Assembly: GCA_003666385.1 (NCBI GenBank)
Contig: QPIN01000061.1
Span: 1 to 64,000 of the forward strand
Source: Methylococcales symbiont of Hymedesmia sp. n. MRB-2018
Lineage (GTDB): Bacteria > Pseudomonadota > Gammaproteobacteria > Methylococcales > Methylomonadaceae
DNA: 64,000 nt
Reading direction: 5' to 3'
Shown here: positions 17,776 through 27,560 of the stretch, piece by piece
How positions within the stretch are numbered: position 1 is the stretch's first letter
How the letters are laid out: every line of letters starts with the position of its first letter
Made by a program: the position numbers and the translations under genes
Notes under the pieces: generated by a model
Told to the model about the DNA's origin: nothing
The model's database searches: none
The model's input: the letters and a program-made list of their open reading frames with translations, nothing else

Positions 17776-18232
17776 TTAGGGTTAGAGGGCAATCTAAGCA
17801 GTTACGGAGTACGCTGAGTAGTTACAAATTTTATAAAAACAGCTCACAAAGCCATCCAGCGAACTCCCAGTCGCTGATGCAGGCGTTATAGTCATGAGAA
17901 TAAGTGCTAAAAGAAAAAACCAAATCAATAATGTTGCTTAAGTAAATAATGAAAACCAAATGTTTTTCTGTTTTTTCCATGCAGAAAACAGGGGCAGTTT
18001 TAATCAGATTTAATTGCAATCGCTGTTTGGGTTTAAAAAACCTAAACCCCTTGATCTCTTTATTTTCTTGATTGGAAATTTCAGTATAGTGAATTCAATC
18101 ATAAAAACTATAGATTAACCTCTGGTTTTTAATATTCTTAAACAGTGCCATAATTAAATAATTGTTATACAATAATCAGTTGTTGTTTTTTGCGGTTTTT
18201 TAAGGTCGCATTCCAAATAGGTATATTTATAA
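17776..18232. other. Intergenic region before deaD
   Basis: 457 bases. 17783-17825 is the right end of repeat family R1. At 18029-18049, GGGTTTA and TAAACCC form a 7-bp hairpin. The last 110 bases are AT-rich and should hold the deaD promoter and a long 5' leader, as for cold-shock helicase genes, but I could not fix the boxes. No convincing gene is present. Confidence 0.5.
17783..17825 (+). repeat. Dispersed repeat, family R1 (partial copy)
   Basis: Contains TAGAGGGCAATCTAAGCAGT and ends GTACGCTGAGTAGTTAC. It matches the right end of the copies at 24578-24685 and 39284-39438. Confidence 0.7.
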
Positions 18233-19987
18233 ATGTCCAAAAACCCTTCCAATGCTCTATCTTTTAATGATTTAGCTTTAGCTGGCCCTGTATTAAAGGC
18301 GATTGAAAATGCTGGCTATGAAACGCCTTCCCCTATACAGGCTCAAATCATTCCTTTTATGCTGGAAGGTAGAGATGTATTAGGTCAGGCACAAACAGGA
18401 ACAGGGAAAACAGCAGCTTTTGCCTTACCTATTTTATCCAACATAGATTTAACTAAAAAAGACCCTCAAGTACTGGTACTGGCACCAACACGTGAATTAG
18501 CGATACAAGTTGCGGAAGCCTTTCAAGGTTATGCATCTCAAATTAAAGGTTTTCATGTCCTACCCATCTACGGCGGACAAGATTATGGCATTCAATTAAA
18601 ACAGCTTAGACGTGGTGTTCACGTTATTGTGGGAACACCAGGGCGGGTGATGGATCATATGCGCAAAGGCACCTTAAGGCTGAACCAGTTAACCACCTTA
18701 GTTTTGGATGAAGCCGATGAAATGCTACGTATGGGCTTTATTGATGATGTGGAATGGGTGCTTGAACAATTACCTCAGCAAAAACAGATTGCTCTTTTTT
18801 CTGCGACCATGCCCACTGTTATTCGCAAAATAGCACAAAAATACCTGCACAATCCTGAGCAAATCACCATTAAAGTAAAAACCGCTACAGCAGATAATAT
18901 TCGCCAACGCTACTGGTTGGTGAGTGGAGTACATAAACTGGATGCCTTAACTCGCATATTGGAGGCTGAAAATTTTGACGGCATGATTATTTTTGTACGC
19001 ACCAAAACAGCCACTATTGAGCTAGCCGAAAAACTAGAAGCCAGAGGACACTCCGCCTCTGCGATTAATGGCGATATGTCTCAGCAATTAAGAGAACGTG
19101 CAATTAATCATTTAAAACAGGGCAAACTAGATATTCTAATAGCTACCGATGTGGCAGCCAGAGGCTTGGATGTAGACCGCATTACTCATGTTGTTAATTA
19201 CGACATCCCTTATGATACCGAATCCTATATTCACCGAATTGGTAGAACAGGTCGTGCAGGACGTAGCGGTGATGCTATCTTATTTGTCTCTCCCAGAGAA
19301 AGGCGTTTGCTAGGTAACATAGAACGCGCAACAAAAAAGAAGGTTGAGGAAATGCAGTTGCCTTCAACTGAATATATCAATAACGCACGTATTTCACGCT
19401 TTAAACAACGTATTACTGATACTTTATCAACTGATGAGTTAAGTTTCTTCACTCAGATCATTGAGCAATACCAGTCAGAACATGATGTGCCTGCTGTTGA
19501 TATTGCCGCAGCATTAGCTAAAATTTCCCAGGGTGACACACCTTTAATACTGAAAGAAATCCCCAAAAGATCACGCAAAGAACGACCTGAGCGTCACGAC
19601 CGCAATGATCGCTCTGCTCGACGAGGAGAGCGAGAACGCAGACCTAAACGTAATAGAGATGCTCATTCCGATATTAAAATGGAATTGTATCGCATTGAAG
19701 TAGGTAATAGTCATGGCGTTAAACCTGGTAATATTGTCGGTGCTATTGCTAATGAAACTGGTATTGATGGCGATCATATTGCTCGTATTAGAATTGAAGA
19801 AAACTACAGTACTGTTGAATTACCTGCGGGTATGCCAAAAGAGCTGTTTCAGGAATTAAAAAAAGTAAGAGTAGCCGGCCAGCAACTGAATATCACATCG
19901 ATGGATAAAACTTTAATTAAAAAAGCAAAAAGAAAAAAACGAGTGACCTCCTCTTCCACAAGAAACAAACGGAAAACCGTCGAATAG
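18233..19987 (+). CDS. deaD: ATP-dependent DEAD-box RNA helicase DeaD/CsdA
   Basis: 584 residues. Motifs in order: Q motif near residue 35, AQTGTGKTAAF near 55, PTRELAIQ near 85, DEADEML near 160, SAT near 190, ATDVAARGLDVDRITHVVNY near 305 and HRIGRTGRAGR near 333. A charged RNA-binding linker (RPERHDRNDRSARRGERERR) and a DbpA-like RNA-binding domain follow, then a Lys/Arg tail. This layout is that of CsdA/DeaD, which unwinds structured RNA in ribosome assembly and mRNA decay, especially in the cold. The long AT-rich region upstream suggests 5'-leader control. Confidence 0.95.
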   Translation: MSKNPSNALSFNDLALAGPVLKAIENAGYETPSPIQAQIIPFMLEGRDVLGQAQTGTGKTAAFALPILSNIDLTKKDPQVLVLAPTRELAIQVAEAFQGYASQIKGFHVLPIYGGQDYGIQLKQLRRGVHVIVGTPGRVMDHMRKGTLRLNQLTTLVLDEADEMLRMGFIDDVEWVLEQLPQQKQIALFSATMPTVIRKIAQKYLHNPEQITIKVKTATADNIRQRYWLVSGVHKLDALTRILEAENFDGMIIFVRTKTATIELAEKLEARGHSASAINGDMSQQLRERAINHLKQGKLDILIATDVAARGLDVDRITHVVNYDIPYDTESYIHRIGRTGRAGRSGDAILFVSPRERRLLGNIERATKKKVEEMQLPSTEYINNARISRFKQRITDTLSTDELSFFTQIIEQYQSEHDVPAVDIAAALAKISQGDTPLILKEIPKRSRKERPERHDRNDRSARRGERERRPKRNRDAHSDIKMELYRIEVGNSHGVKPGNIVGAIANETGIDGDHIARIRIEENYSTVELPAGMPKELFQELKKVRVAGQQLNITSMDKTLIKKAKRKKRVTSSSTRNKRKTVE

Positions 19988-20024
19988 TCTATTAAAGAGT
20001 ATGTTAGTCTAGGTTGGCTTAATT

Positions 20025-20095
20025 AAGCCAACTCGCAACAAATAACCCACCGTCTTGCTGGTCTTTTTATCCATTTTCGGTCACATAGCCTGCTA
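20025..20095 (+). repeat. Dispersed repeat, family R2 (copy 2)
   Basis: Contains CCAACTCGCAACAAATAAC, CCGTCTTGCTGGTC and TTTTTATCCAT. The same words occur in order at 36871-36930. It lies between deaD and fbp with no coding frame. Confidence 0.65.
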
Positions 20096-20199
20096 TGTTC
20101 TTTTCGTTGTGCCTTAGCTAAGAAAAAATACAAGTTAGCCTGTCATTAACATTCAACGCCTTCGCTGCAAATCAATTTATTTAAATTTGAGATAATTCT

Positions 20200-21228
20200 A
20201 TGCACCTGAATTCAAGTCATAAAATCAGCTTATCTCAATTTATTACTGAGCAACATCGACAATCATCATTAGTCAATGAAGACTTATCATTTTTGTTAAA
20301 TGATATTGCTACCGCTTGCAAACAAATATCTCACTTAGCTAACCAAGGTGATTTAATTGGTACCTGGGGTAATTCTGGTTCTGAAAATATACAGGGAGAA
20401 GTACAAAAAAGACTGGACATCATCAGTAACGATTATATGTTTGATGCCCTTAACTGGACTGGACATTTAGCCGGCATGGTATCAGAAGAAGAAGATGAAC
20501 CGATGGATATACCGAACATTTATCCCCGAGGAAAATACCTTGTATTATTCGACCCTTTAGATGGCTCCTCCAATATTGATGTCAATCTCACCGTAGGTAC
20601 TATATTTTCAATTCTCTGTTGTGAACAAGGAATTAAACCAAGCCACCAGGATTTCTTGCAAAAAGGAGGCAAACAAGCCTGTGCGGGGTTTGTACTTTAT
20701 GGTCCGTCAACCATGCTGGTTCTGACAACAGGCCAAGGTGTTAATGGCTTTACCCTTGATCAGGAAATTGGTGAGTTTTATCTGACCCATTCCGAGATGA
20801 AAATTCCTCAAGATACCCAGGAATTTGCTATTAATATGTCTAACCAACGCTTCTGGGAAGCACCTGTGCAACAATATATTGCAGAGTGTATTGAAGGTAG
20901 CGATGGTATCCGTGGTAAAGATTTTAATATGCGCTGGATTGCTTCATTAGTTGCTGAGGTTTATAGAGTATTAACCCGTGGCGGTATTTTTATCTACCCT
21001 TATGACTTAAAAGACCCCACTAAAGAAGGTCGATTACGTCTTATGTATGAAGCCAATCCCATCGCTTTTATAGTAGAACAAGCTGGCGGACTCTGCTCCA
21101 CTGGACGTGAACGCATGCTGGATATTGCCCCTAAAGAAATTCATCAACGTGTGCCTGTTATCTTAGGTGCTAAAAATGAAGTCAATCGTCTTGACTCATA
21201 CCATAAGGAATTTGACGCATGCAAATAG
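20200..21228 (+). CDS. fbp: Fructose-1,6-bisphosphatase, class 1
   Basis: 342 residues, the usual class 1 length. The metal-binding signature LVLFDPLDGSSNIDVNLTVG lies near residue 108, with upstream acidic ligands in SEEEDEP and a late GGIFIYPYDLK...GRLRLMYEANP. It hydrolyses fructose-1,6-bisphosphate to fructose-6-phosphate. In a methylotroph this can serve gluconeogenesis or the regeneration arm of the ribulose monophosphate cycle. It overlaps the next gene by 10 bases, so the two are coupled. Confidence 0.95.
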   Translation: MHLNSSHKISLSQFITEQHRQSSLVNEDLSFLLNDIATACKQISHLANQGDLIGTWGNSGSENIQGEVQKRLDIISNDYMFDALNWTGHLAGMVSEEEDEPMDIPNIYPRGKYLVLFDPLDGSSNIDVNLTVGTIFSILCCEQGIKPSHQDFLQKGGKQACAGFVLYGPSTMLVLTTGQGVNGFTLDQEIGEFYLTHSEMKIPQDTQEFAINMSNQRFWEAPVQQYIAECIEGSDGIRGKDFNMRWIASLVAEVYRVLTRGGIFIYPYDLKDPTKEGRLRLMYEANPIAFIVEQAGGLCSTGRERMLDIAPKEIHQRVPVILGAKNEVNRLDSYHKEFDACK

Positions 21229-22175
21229 ATGTTTTTAACGGTGATGCCGATGGCATTTGTGCATTAATCCAATTACGTTTAGCTAAACCCTTAAAATCAC
21301 AATTAGTAACGGGGGTTAAGAGAGATATCCAATTACTCAATGAAGTAAAAGTACAACATGGCGATAAAATCACCGTGCTTGATATATCATTTGCTAAAAA
21401 CGAGGCTTCAGTTAATCACCTACTTGAACAGGGCGCAAAAATATTTTATGTGGATCATCACCAGGCGGGTGAAATACCTGAACATAAAAATTTACATACC
21501 CTGATTAACACCGATGCCAATACCTGCACCAGTTTGTTGATTAATGATTATCTACAAGGAAAATATAGAGGATGGGCGGTTACAGCGGCCTTTGGGGATA
21601 ATTTATTTGATAGTGCAAAACAAGTGGCATATCCTTTATCTTTATCTAAAAATCAGCTACAACAACTAAAAACACTCGGCATATGTATTAACTATAATAG
21701 TTACGGCAGTAGTATTGCTGATTTACATTTTGCACCCGACCTGCTTTATCATGAATTACAACCGTATCATTCCCCATTTGATTTTATGACTGATAATTCA
21801 AAAGTCTATGAAAAATTATTAAGCGGATATAGTGATGATATGGCCGCAGTAAAAGATATTAAAGCTGAATATAAAACTGATAAAGTCGCTGTTTTTATCC
21901 TAACTGATGAAATATGGGCCAAAAGGGTCAGCGGTGTATTCGGTAATGAACTTGCTAGCAACAACCCTGATTACGCCCATGCTGTAGTCAGCTTTAATGA
22001 CCAAAATGCTTATCAAGTCAGTGTACGTGCACCATTAAATAATAAAACAGGAGCCGATGAACTATGCGCATCATTTCCTACAGGCGGAGGTAGAATGGCA
22101 GCCGCAGGTATTAACCATCTACCCTTTGAGGATCTTCCTTCTTTTATTTCAGCTTTTGAGAAAAAATACAGTTAA
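21219..22175 (+). CDS. DHH-family phosphoesterase
   Basis: 318 residues. N-terminal DHH motifs: VFNGDADGICAL near residue 5, TVLDISFAKN near 51 and FYVDHHQAGE near 76. The C-terminal DHHA1 domain has FPTGGGRMAAAGIN near 288. Such proteins hydrolyse phosphodiester bonds in oligonucleotides or cyclic dinucleotides, or polyphosphates, using two Mn ions. The substrate cannot be told here. It overlaps the fbp end by 10 bases, in a different frame. Confidence 0.85.
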   Translation: MQIDVFNGDADGICALIQLRLAKPLKSQLVTGVKRDIQLLNEVKVQHGDKITVLDISFAKNEASVNHLLEQGAKIFYVDHHQAGEIPEHKNLHTLINTDANTCTSLLINDYLQGKYRGWAVTAAFGDNLFDSAKQVAYPLSLSKNQLQQLKTLGICINYNSYGSSIADLHFAPDLLYHELQPYHSPFDFMTDNSKVYEKLLSGYSDDMAAVKDIKAEYKTDKVAVFILTDEIWAKRVSGVFGNELASNNPDYAHAVVSFNDQNAYQVSVRAPLNNKTGADELCASFPTGGGRMAAAGINHLPFEDLPSFISAFEKKYS

Positions 22176-22300
22176 TTGTTTGAACAATCAGCCACCAAAG
22201 AACAAAGCAAGATGGTATATTGATCAGCTTAAAACTGAATCCACATTAAAGTCACGGGTTCAGGTTAAAATCAGTTGGTGCTCAAAACTCAGTATAAATA

Positions 22301-23191
22301 ATGACAAACGAAATCAACACGCTTTCCTGGAAAAATTATCTAGCGTTATGCAAGCCTAAAGTGGTCGTGCTCATTATCTTTACTGCTATTGTTGGAATGT
22401 TACTCGCTGTTCCTGGCTGGCCACCCATAGATAGTTTCATATACGGTATCATAGGTATCGGTCTGGCTTCTTCATCTGCCGCTGCAATCAATCATTTTAT
22501 TGATCAAAAAGCAGATGCGGAAATGGTCAGAACACAGAACCGCCCACTACCTACTGGAGATCTTAATTCTAAAAATGTTCTGCTTTTTGCAGCGACTTTA
22601 GGCGTGCTGGCCATGTTGATTCTCATCTTCTTGGTAAACACATTAACTGCTGTTCTAACTTTCCTTTCACTGATTGGCTATGCTGTTATATATACTCTGT
22701 ACCTCAAGCATATGACACCACAGAACATTGTCATAGGCGGTGCTGCAGGAGCAGCTCCTCCTGTTCTTGGCTGGTGTGCCATTAGCGGTGAAGCGCACCC
22801 CTATTCTTTATTACTTTTTCTAATCATTTTCGTCTGGACTCCCCCACATTTTTGGGCACTTGCTGTTGCCAAACGTGAAGAATACGCTAAAGCACAAATC
22901 CCCATGTTACCAGTAACACATGGTGCTAAATTTACCCGTCTGCAAATATTGCTATATACCGTATTATTACTCATTGTCACCTTACTACCCTACTTGACAG
23001 GAATGAGTAATTTGATTTACTTAAGCACTGCATTATTACTCGGCTTTGCATTTATTTATTATGCCATTCAGATGATGCGTAATGATGATGATAAATTAGC
23101 CATGAAGACTTTTTTCTTTTCTATTAACTATCTTATGATTCTGTTTGCTGCCCTGTTAGTAGATCATTATTTTCCGCTTTCTTTGTCATGA
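22301..23191 (+). CDS. cyoE: Protoheme IX farnesyltransferase (heme O synthase)
   Basis: 296 residues with about nine hydrophobic segments. The UbiA prenyltransferase motif reads NHFIDQKADAEMVRTQNRPL near residue 65, and a second Asp-rich region near the end includes MMRNDDDKLAMKTF. It converts heme B to heme O for terminal oxidases. No oxidase genes lie in the window; a possible ferrochelatase relic is 1 kb downstream. It overlaps the following gene by four bases. Confidence 0.95.
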   Translation: MTNEINTLSWKNYLALCKPKVVVLIIFTAIVGMLLAVPGWPPIDSFIYGIIGIGLASSSAAAINHFIDQKADAEMVRTQNRPLPTGDLNSKNVLLFAATLGVLAMLILIFLVNTLTAVLTFLSLIGYAVIYTLYLKHMTPQNIVIGGAAGAAPPVLGWCAISGEAHPYSLLLFLIIFVWTPPHFWALAVAKREEYAKAQIPMLPVTHGAKFTRLQILLYTVLLLIVTLLPYLTGMSNLIYLSTALLLGFAFIYYAIQMMRNDDDKLAMKTFFFSINYLMILFAALLVDHYFPLSLS

Positions 23192-24174
23192 GCACCGAAC
23201 ACCCCTTTGCTGAATTTATTAAAATTTTAGGAAAAGGCAAAAAAGGTTCACGCCCTCTCACTCAAGATGAAGCTTATCGAGCCATGAGCATGATTCTTGA
23301 CAACAAAGTCGAAGCCATTCAGCTCGGTGCATTTTTAATGTTAATGCGAGTTAAAGAAGAAACGGCAGAAGAGCTAGCAGGATTTGTACAGGCTGCACGA
23401 GAATCATTTATCAGCCCCACCCAACAAATAGACGTTGATCTCGACTGGTCTTCCTATGCTGGGAAGCGTCGCCATTTACCTTGGTTTTTATTATCCACTT
23501 TTTTATTAGCAGAAAATGGTGTCCGTGTTTTTATGCACGGTGCTGGTGGGCATACTGAAGGCCGAATTTATACCCATAACATTTTAAAATACCTAGGCTA
23601 TCAGTGTGCAAACAATATAGATGAGTCCATCATACAAATACAAGAAAATAACTTCAGTTATCTTTCTTTGCAACATATTTGTCCACCCTTGTACGATATG
23701 ATTAACCTGCGTCCTCTGATGGGCTTACGCTCTCCAGTACACACTTTAGTCAGGCTGCTTAACCCATTAGATGCAACACATACTATCCAAGGGATTTTTC
23801 ACCCCAGTTACCGACAAGTACACCAAAATGCAGCACTGCTATTGAATCAAACGAGTATGGCTGTCATTAAAGGTGAAGGTGGTGAAACTGAACGAAACCC
23901 TGACATGGATTGCCTAGTTCAAACAGTAAAAAATAGTCAATTATCTGATGAACAATGGCCTGCACTTTTTGCCCGTCGTCATGTTAAGTCAGATAACATG
24001 GAGCCACAGCAGCTGGCTGATTTATGGCAAGGTAAAATTAATAATGAATTTGCAGAAGCAACAATTATCGGAACAACAGCTATCGCTCTTCAGTTAATTA
24101 ATAAAGTAGACTCACAACAACAAGCACACGAACTAGCGACCTCTCTCTGGTTAGAAAGAAAAGCGAGAATATAA
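23188..24174 (+). CDS. ybiB: TrpD2/YbiB-like protein (glycosyltransferase family 3 fold)
   Basis: 328 residues related to anthranilate phosphoribosyltransferase. The helical N-terminal domain (residues 1-75) contains LTQDEAYRAM and IQLGAFLMLMRVKEETAEEL. The barrel-like body has FMHGAGGHTEGRIYTHNILK and IKGEGGETERNPD. The phosphoribosyl pyrophosphate motif GTGGD of true TrpD is absent; where it should be there is SSYAGKRRHLPWFLL. This matches the YbiB group, which in E. coli binds nucleic acid and is LexA-controlled. It is unlikely to work in tryptophan synthesis despite being only 730 bases from trpF. Confidence 0.85.
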   Translation: MSTEHPFAEFIKILGKGKKGSRPLTQDEAYRAMSMILDNKVEAIQLGAFLMLMRVKEETAEELAGFVQAARESFISPTQQIDVDLDWSSYAGKRRHLPWFLLSTFLLAENGVRVFMHGAGGHTEGRIYTHNILKYLGYQCANNIDESIIQIQENNFSYLSLQHICPPLYDMINLRPLMGLRSPVHTLVRLLNPLDATHTIQGIFHPSYRQVHQNAALLLNQTSMAVIKGEGGETERNPDMDCLVQTVKNSQLSDEQWPALFARRHVKSDNMEPQQLADLWQGKINNEFAEATIIGTTAIALQLINKVDSQQQAHELATSLWLERKARI

Positions 24175-24180
24175 ACTGAA

Positions 24181-24288
24181 AAAAATCATATTGCCAATAA
24201 AATTTCTAGCTTTTTAGTCAACCTAGGAGGCCCGTCCGAGAATAGAAACCGTGATGCCCGAGTGCTGATTCATCCTTCAATTGGCTGA
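24181..24288 (+). pseudogene. Possible ferrochelatase N-terminal relic
   Basis: A frame ending at TGA 24286-24288 reads FLVNLGGPSENRN and then loses likeness. Ferrochelatases open with a LLVNLGGP-type strand, and the neighbour cyoE is a heme gene. The match is only about ten residues and there is no clear start, so this is a weak call. Confidence 0.3.
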
Positions 24289-24577
24289 CTTCATTTCTTA
24301 CTGTGGTTTTGTCTAAGCTCGCCATTAACAAAGGATATAATTTGCTACAGTAAAGCTATCATATCATTGGTTTTTTCGACAGCCTGTGTTACTCAGGTCA
24401 AAAAAACAACTTTTTAAGACAAAACCGTCAGACTAATTGATTAACAGTTCTGGCATGTCATCAGTAGTCCTTATGGCTAAATTTTATAGGCTTGCAAAAA
24501 ATACAAATTTTTTAGCCAAAAAAACTGTCAAGGCTTTTTTACCTATTTTCTACGGGGAGTGGGTAGTTGCCAGGTTT

Positions 24578-24685
24578 CACCGCGTTGAAAGTACTCATTT
24601 ACACCTGTAAACTCCGCGCTTTCTCCTTGCTCTTCAACAAAATAGAGGGCAGTCTAAGCAGTTACGAAGTACCCTGAGTAGCTAC
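24578..24685 (+). repeat. Dispersed repeat, family R1 (copy lacking its left end)
   Basis: Runs through CCGCGTTGAAAGTACTCATT, CACCTGTAAACTCCGCGCTT, AAAATAGAGGGC and ends CTGAGTAGCTAC. It has the same order and orientation as 39310-39438. The expected left inverted end (GTAACTACTCAG) is missing. Confidence 0.75.
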
Positions 24686-24768
24686 TTTTTATAAAAGCTA
24701 AAGACTGAGGGTTTAAGTAAGTAGCCACAGATTTAATGAATAATTGACCTAGGAAATGTTTGGGGTGG

Positions 24769-24789
24769 AAAACCTCATCTGAGGTTTTT
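24769..24789 (+). terminator. Rho-independent terminator-like hairpin
   Basis: AAACCTC pairs with GAGGTTT around ATCT and is followed by a T run of five in total. It lies 115 bases upstream of trpF and before its promoter, so it would stop read-through from the left. Confidence 0.5.
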
Positions 24790-24842
24790 GCACAGATGAC
24801 TGGCAAGGGCTATTTTTTAAATGAAAGCGTTGCACTTATGGG

Positions 24843-24871
24843 TTGAATTCGCCTAAGCCTTATTCTATGTT
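24843..24871 (+). promoter_or_regulatory. Candidate trpF promoter
   Basis: -35 TTGAAT (24843-24848), 17-base spacer, -10 TATGTT (24866-24871). A second -10-like TATTCT begins at 24871. I see no Trp-codon leader frame between this promoter and trpF. Confidence 0.5.
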
Positions 24872-24902
24872 ATTCTAGCAAGCTTGTTTTTAGAGAGGAC
24901 TT

Positions 24903-25526
24903 ATGCGTACTCGCATTAAAATTTGTGGTTTTACTCGGGTAGAAGATGCAGTGGCTGCTGCAAAACTGGGTGTAGATGCGATTGGTTTGGTTTTTTATCC
25001 ACCTAGCCCCCGCTCTATCAGCATTGAACACGCGAGAAATATTGTTAATGCATTACCTGCATTTGTCTCTGTCGTTGCATTATTTGTTGATGGGCAAGAA
25101 TCTCAAATAAAGCAAGTATTAAATAAGCTGGCAATAGATGTTATTCAGTTTCATGGCGACGAGCCAGCAAACCAATGTAACATTTATAACAAGCCTTATC
25201 TGAAAGCGATTAAAATGACGAAACAGATGGATGTATTGCAAATAGCAGAACAATATAATGATGCTTCTGCGTTATTATTAGATACATATCAGCCAGGAAT
25301 TAAAGGTGGCAGTGGGCACCAATTTGACTGGGATTTAATTCCAAAGCAGTGTGCTTTACCGATTGTTTTGGCGGGAGGTTTGCATGCGGATAATGCAAGA
25401 CTGGCAGTACAATCAGTTAGGCCTTACGCATTAGATGTTAGTAGTGGAGTTGAGACTGAGAAGGGTATTAAGGATGTAGCAAAAATGGCTGCATTTATTC
25501 AACAGGTAAAGGAAGGCGATAATTAA
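24903..25526 (+). CDS. trpF: Phosphoribosylanthranilate isomerase
   Basis: 207 residues. The TIM barrel starts RIKICGFTRVEDAVAAAKLG with the catalytic Cys7. The FHGDE motif is near residue 81, LLDTYQPGIKGGSGHQFDW with the catalytic Asp near 125, and the phosphate-binding LAGGLHADNA and SSGVE at the end. It catalyses the Amadori rearrangement in tryptophan synthesis. It is the first gene of trpFBA-accD-folC, with AGAGAGGA as ribosome binding site. Confidence 0.96.
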   Translation: MRTRIKICGFTRVEDAVAAAKLGVDAIGLVFYPPSPRSISIEHARNIVNALPAFVSVVALFVDGQESQIKQVLNKLAIDVIQFHGDEPANQCNIYNKPYLKAIKMTKQMDVLQIAEQYNDASALLLDTYQPGIKGGSGHQFDWDLIPKQCALPIVLAGGLHADNARLAVQSVRPYALDVSSGVETEKGIKDVAKMAAFIQQVKEGDN

Positions 25527-25540
25527 GGTGAACAATTAAC

Positions 25541-26743
25541 ATGACTGACATGTATAACATGCCTGATGAAAGAGGTCATTTTGGACCTTATGGTGGGGTT
25601 TTTGTCGCAGAAACATTAATGCCTGCTATTACAGAATTAAATGAAGCGTACCAGCGTTACCTGAAAGATCCTGGTTTTATGGCAGAGCTGGATGATGATT
25701 TAAAGCATTATGTGGGTCGTCCTTCACCGCTTTATCATGCGCAACGATGGAGCAAGGGACTAGGTGGTGCCCAGATATATTTAAAACGTGAAGATTTGAA
25801 TCATACCGGTGCCCATAAAGTTAATAATACGGTGGGACAGGCTTTGCTGGCAAAGCGTATGGGTAAAACACGTATTATTGCCGAGACGGGGGCAGGGCAA
25901 CATGGTGTGGCAACGGCGACAGTCGCGGCAAGACTGGGTTTGGAATGTGTGGTCTATATGGGTGCTGTTGATGTGAAACGGCAAAAACTCAATGTGTATC
26001 GGATGAAATTATTGGGTGCTACAGTGATTCCTGTTGAATCGGGTTCTCGTACTTTGAAAGATGCATTAAACGAAGCGATGAGGGATTGGGTTACTAATAT
26101 TGATGACACCTTCTATATTATTGGTACCGTTGCCGGACCGCATCCTTATCCAGCTATGGTCAGAGATTTTCAAACCATTATTGGGCGTGAAGCTAAACAG
26201 CAATGCCAGGAGCTGACAGGGAAACTGCCTGATGCATTAGTAGCTTGCGTGGGTGGTGGTTCAAATGCTATTGGTTTGTTTCATCCTTTTATTGATGATA
26301 GTTCTGTCAAAATATATGGTGTTGAAGCAGCTGGAGATGGTGTTGAAACAGGAAGACATTCGGCACCTTTATGTGCAGGTAGACCAGGTGTATTACATGG
26401 TAACCGAACTTATTTGATGGCGAATGATGATGGTGGAATCATTGAAACCCATTCAATTTCTGCGGGTCTTGACTATCCTGGCGTAGGGCCTGAGCATTCC
26501 TGGTTAAAAGATATTGGGCGAGTAGATTACGTTAATATTAATGATAATGAAGCATTAGAGGGTTTTCATGCCTTGACTAAATTGGAAGGCATTATTCCTG
26601 CATTGGAATCGAGTCATGCTTTAGCTTACACCATGAAATTGGCACCGACTATGAGTCATGATAAAACTATCATTGTTAGCTTATCTGGACGTGGTGACAA
26701 AGACATGCATACCATGGCGGAACGTGAGGGAATTCAGATATGA
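25541..26743 (+). CDS. trpB: Tryptophan synthase beta chain
   Basis: 400 residues. The PLP lysine lies in [14 protein letters not shown] near residue 90, the phosphate-binding loop is [12 protein letters not shown] near 235, and [13 protein letters not shown] near 113. It joins indole and serine to form tryptophan, and receives indole through a tunnel from TrpA. It is 14 bases after trpF and overlaps trpA by four bases, the usual coupled arrangement. Confidence 0.97.
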   Translation: MTDMYNMPDERGHFGPYGGVFVAETLMPAITELNEAYQRYLKDPGFMAELDDDLKHYVGRPSPLYHAQRWSKGLGGAQIYLKREDLNHTGAHKVNNTVGQALLAKRMGKTRIIAETGAGQHGVATATVAARLGLECVVYMGAVDVKRQKLNVYRMKLLGATVIPVESGSRTLKDALNEAMRDWVTNIDDTFYIIGTVAGPHPYPAMVRDFQTIIGREAKQQCQELTGKLPDALVACVGGGSNAIGLFHPFIDDSSVKIYGVEAAGDGVETGRHSAPLCAGRPGVLHGNRTYLMANDDGGIIETHSISAGLDYPGVGPEHSWLKDIGRVDYVNINDNEALEGFHALTKLEGIIPALESSHALAYTMKLAPTMSHDKTIIVSLSGRGDKDMHTMAEREGIQI

Positions 26744-27543
26744 GTCGTTTAAAAACGCGTTTTGAAGCACTGGCTGAATCCGGTCGCAAAGCACTCATCC
26801 CTTTTATCACCGCAGGTGATCCAAACCCTGATTTTACTGTACCTATGCTACATGCCTTGGTTGCAGCAGGAGCAGATGTTATTGAAGTTGGGGTGCCATT
26901 TTCAGATCCCATGGCTGATGGTCCTGTGATTCAGCGAGCAAGTGAGCGTGCTTTAGAACATAATATGGGGATGTCTAGTGTATTGGCACTGGTAACAGAA
27001 TTTAGAAAAAAAGATCAATTAACACCGATTGTCTTAATGGGCTATTTGAACCCTATTGAAATTATGGGCTATGAGGCTTTCGCCAATACAGCACAACGTG
27101 CTGAAGTGGATGGGGTGTTAACCGTTGATTTACCGCCAGAAGAGGCTGAAGAATGTGTTGCTTTACTAAAAGCTAGAAATATTGACCCGATTTTTTTATT
27201 AGCACCAAACAGTCCACCCGAAAGAATAAGGAAAATAGATGCGGTCGGTAGTGGCTATCTATACTATGTTTCTTTAAAAGGCGTTACTGGAGCGGGTCAT
27301 TTGGATATGGAAGATGTTAAGCGTAAACTGGCTGAAATTAGAGAAAATACAGATTTACCGATAGGTGTTGGTTTTGGTATTAAAGATGCTGAAACAGCAA
27401 AAACCATTTCAGCATTAGCTGATGGTGTTGTGGTAGGAAGTGCATTTATTAAAAAAATTGAAGAAAATCTGGATAACGTAGAAAAAGTAAAAGCAGAAAT
27501 TATTGCATTAACAAAATCCATGCGTCAGGCAATGGATAGTTAA
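26740..27543 (+). CDS. trpA: Tryptophan synthase alpha chain
   Basis: 267 residues. Catalytic Glu and Asp lie in [19 protein letters not shown] near residue 47, with PLPEE-type DLPPEEAEE near 130 and the phosphate-binding [10 protein letters not shown] near 211. It cleaves indole-3-glycerol phosphate to indole, which passes to TrpB. Its start overlaps the end of trpB (ATGA). Confidence 0.97.
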   Translation: MSRLKTRFEALAESGRKALIPFITAGDPNPDFTVPMLHALVAAGADVIEVGVPFSDPMADGPVIQRASERALEHNMGMSSVLALVTEFRKKDQLTPIVLMGYLNPIEIMGYEAFANTAQRAEVDGVLTVDLPPEEAEECVALLKARNIDPIFLLAPNSPPERIRKIDAVGSGYLYYVSLKGVTGAGHLDMEDVKRKLAEIRENTDLPIGVGFGIKDAETAKTISALADGVVVGSAFIKKIEENLDNVEKVKAEIIALTKSMRQAMDS

Positions 27544-27560
27544 GTTCGGAGTATATAGCG

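Larger units (their letters stand above)
24289..24902. other. Gene-poor stretch before trpF
   Basis: No credible coding frame. It contains a GGCTAAA/TTTAGCC pair near 24474-24515, an R1 repeat at 24578-24685, a terminator-like hairpin at 24769-24789 and the trp promoter at 24843-24871. Confidence 0.5.

Noticed and set aside
17831-18019. 62-codon minus-strand frame upstream of deaD.
   Set aside because: No motif, no ribosome binding site, and it lies in the repeat and leader region.
23188-24174. Reading the TrpD-like gene as the anthranilate phosphoribosyltransferase of the trp operon.
   Set aside because: The GTGGD PRPP motif is absent and the gene belongs with cyoE; YbiB/TrpD2 is the better match.
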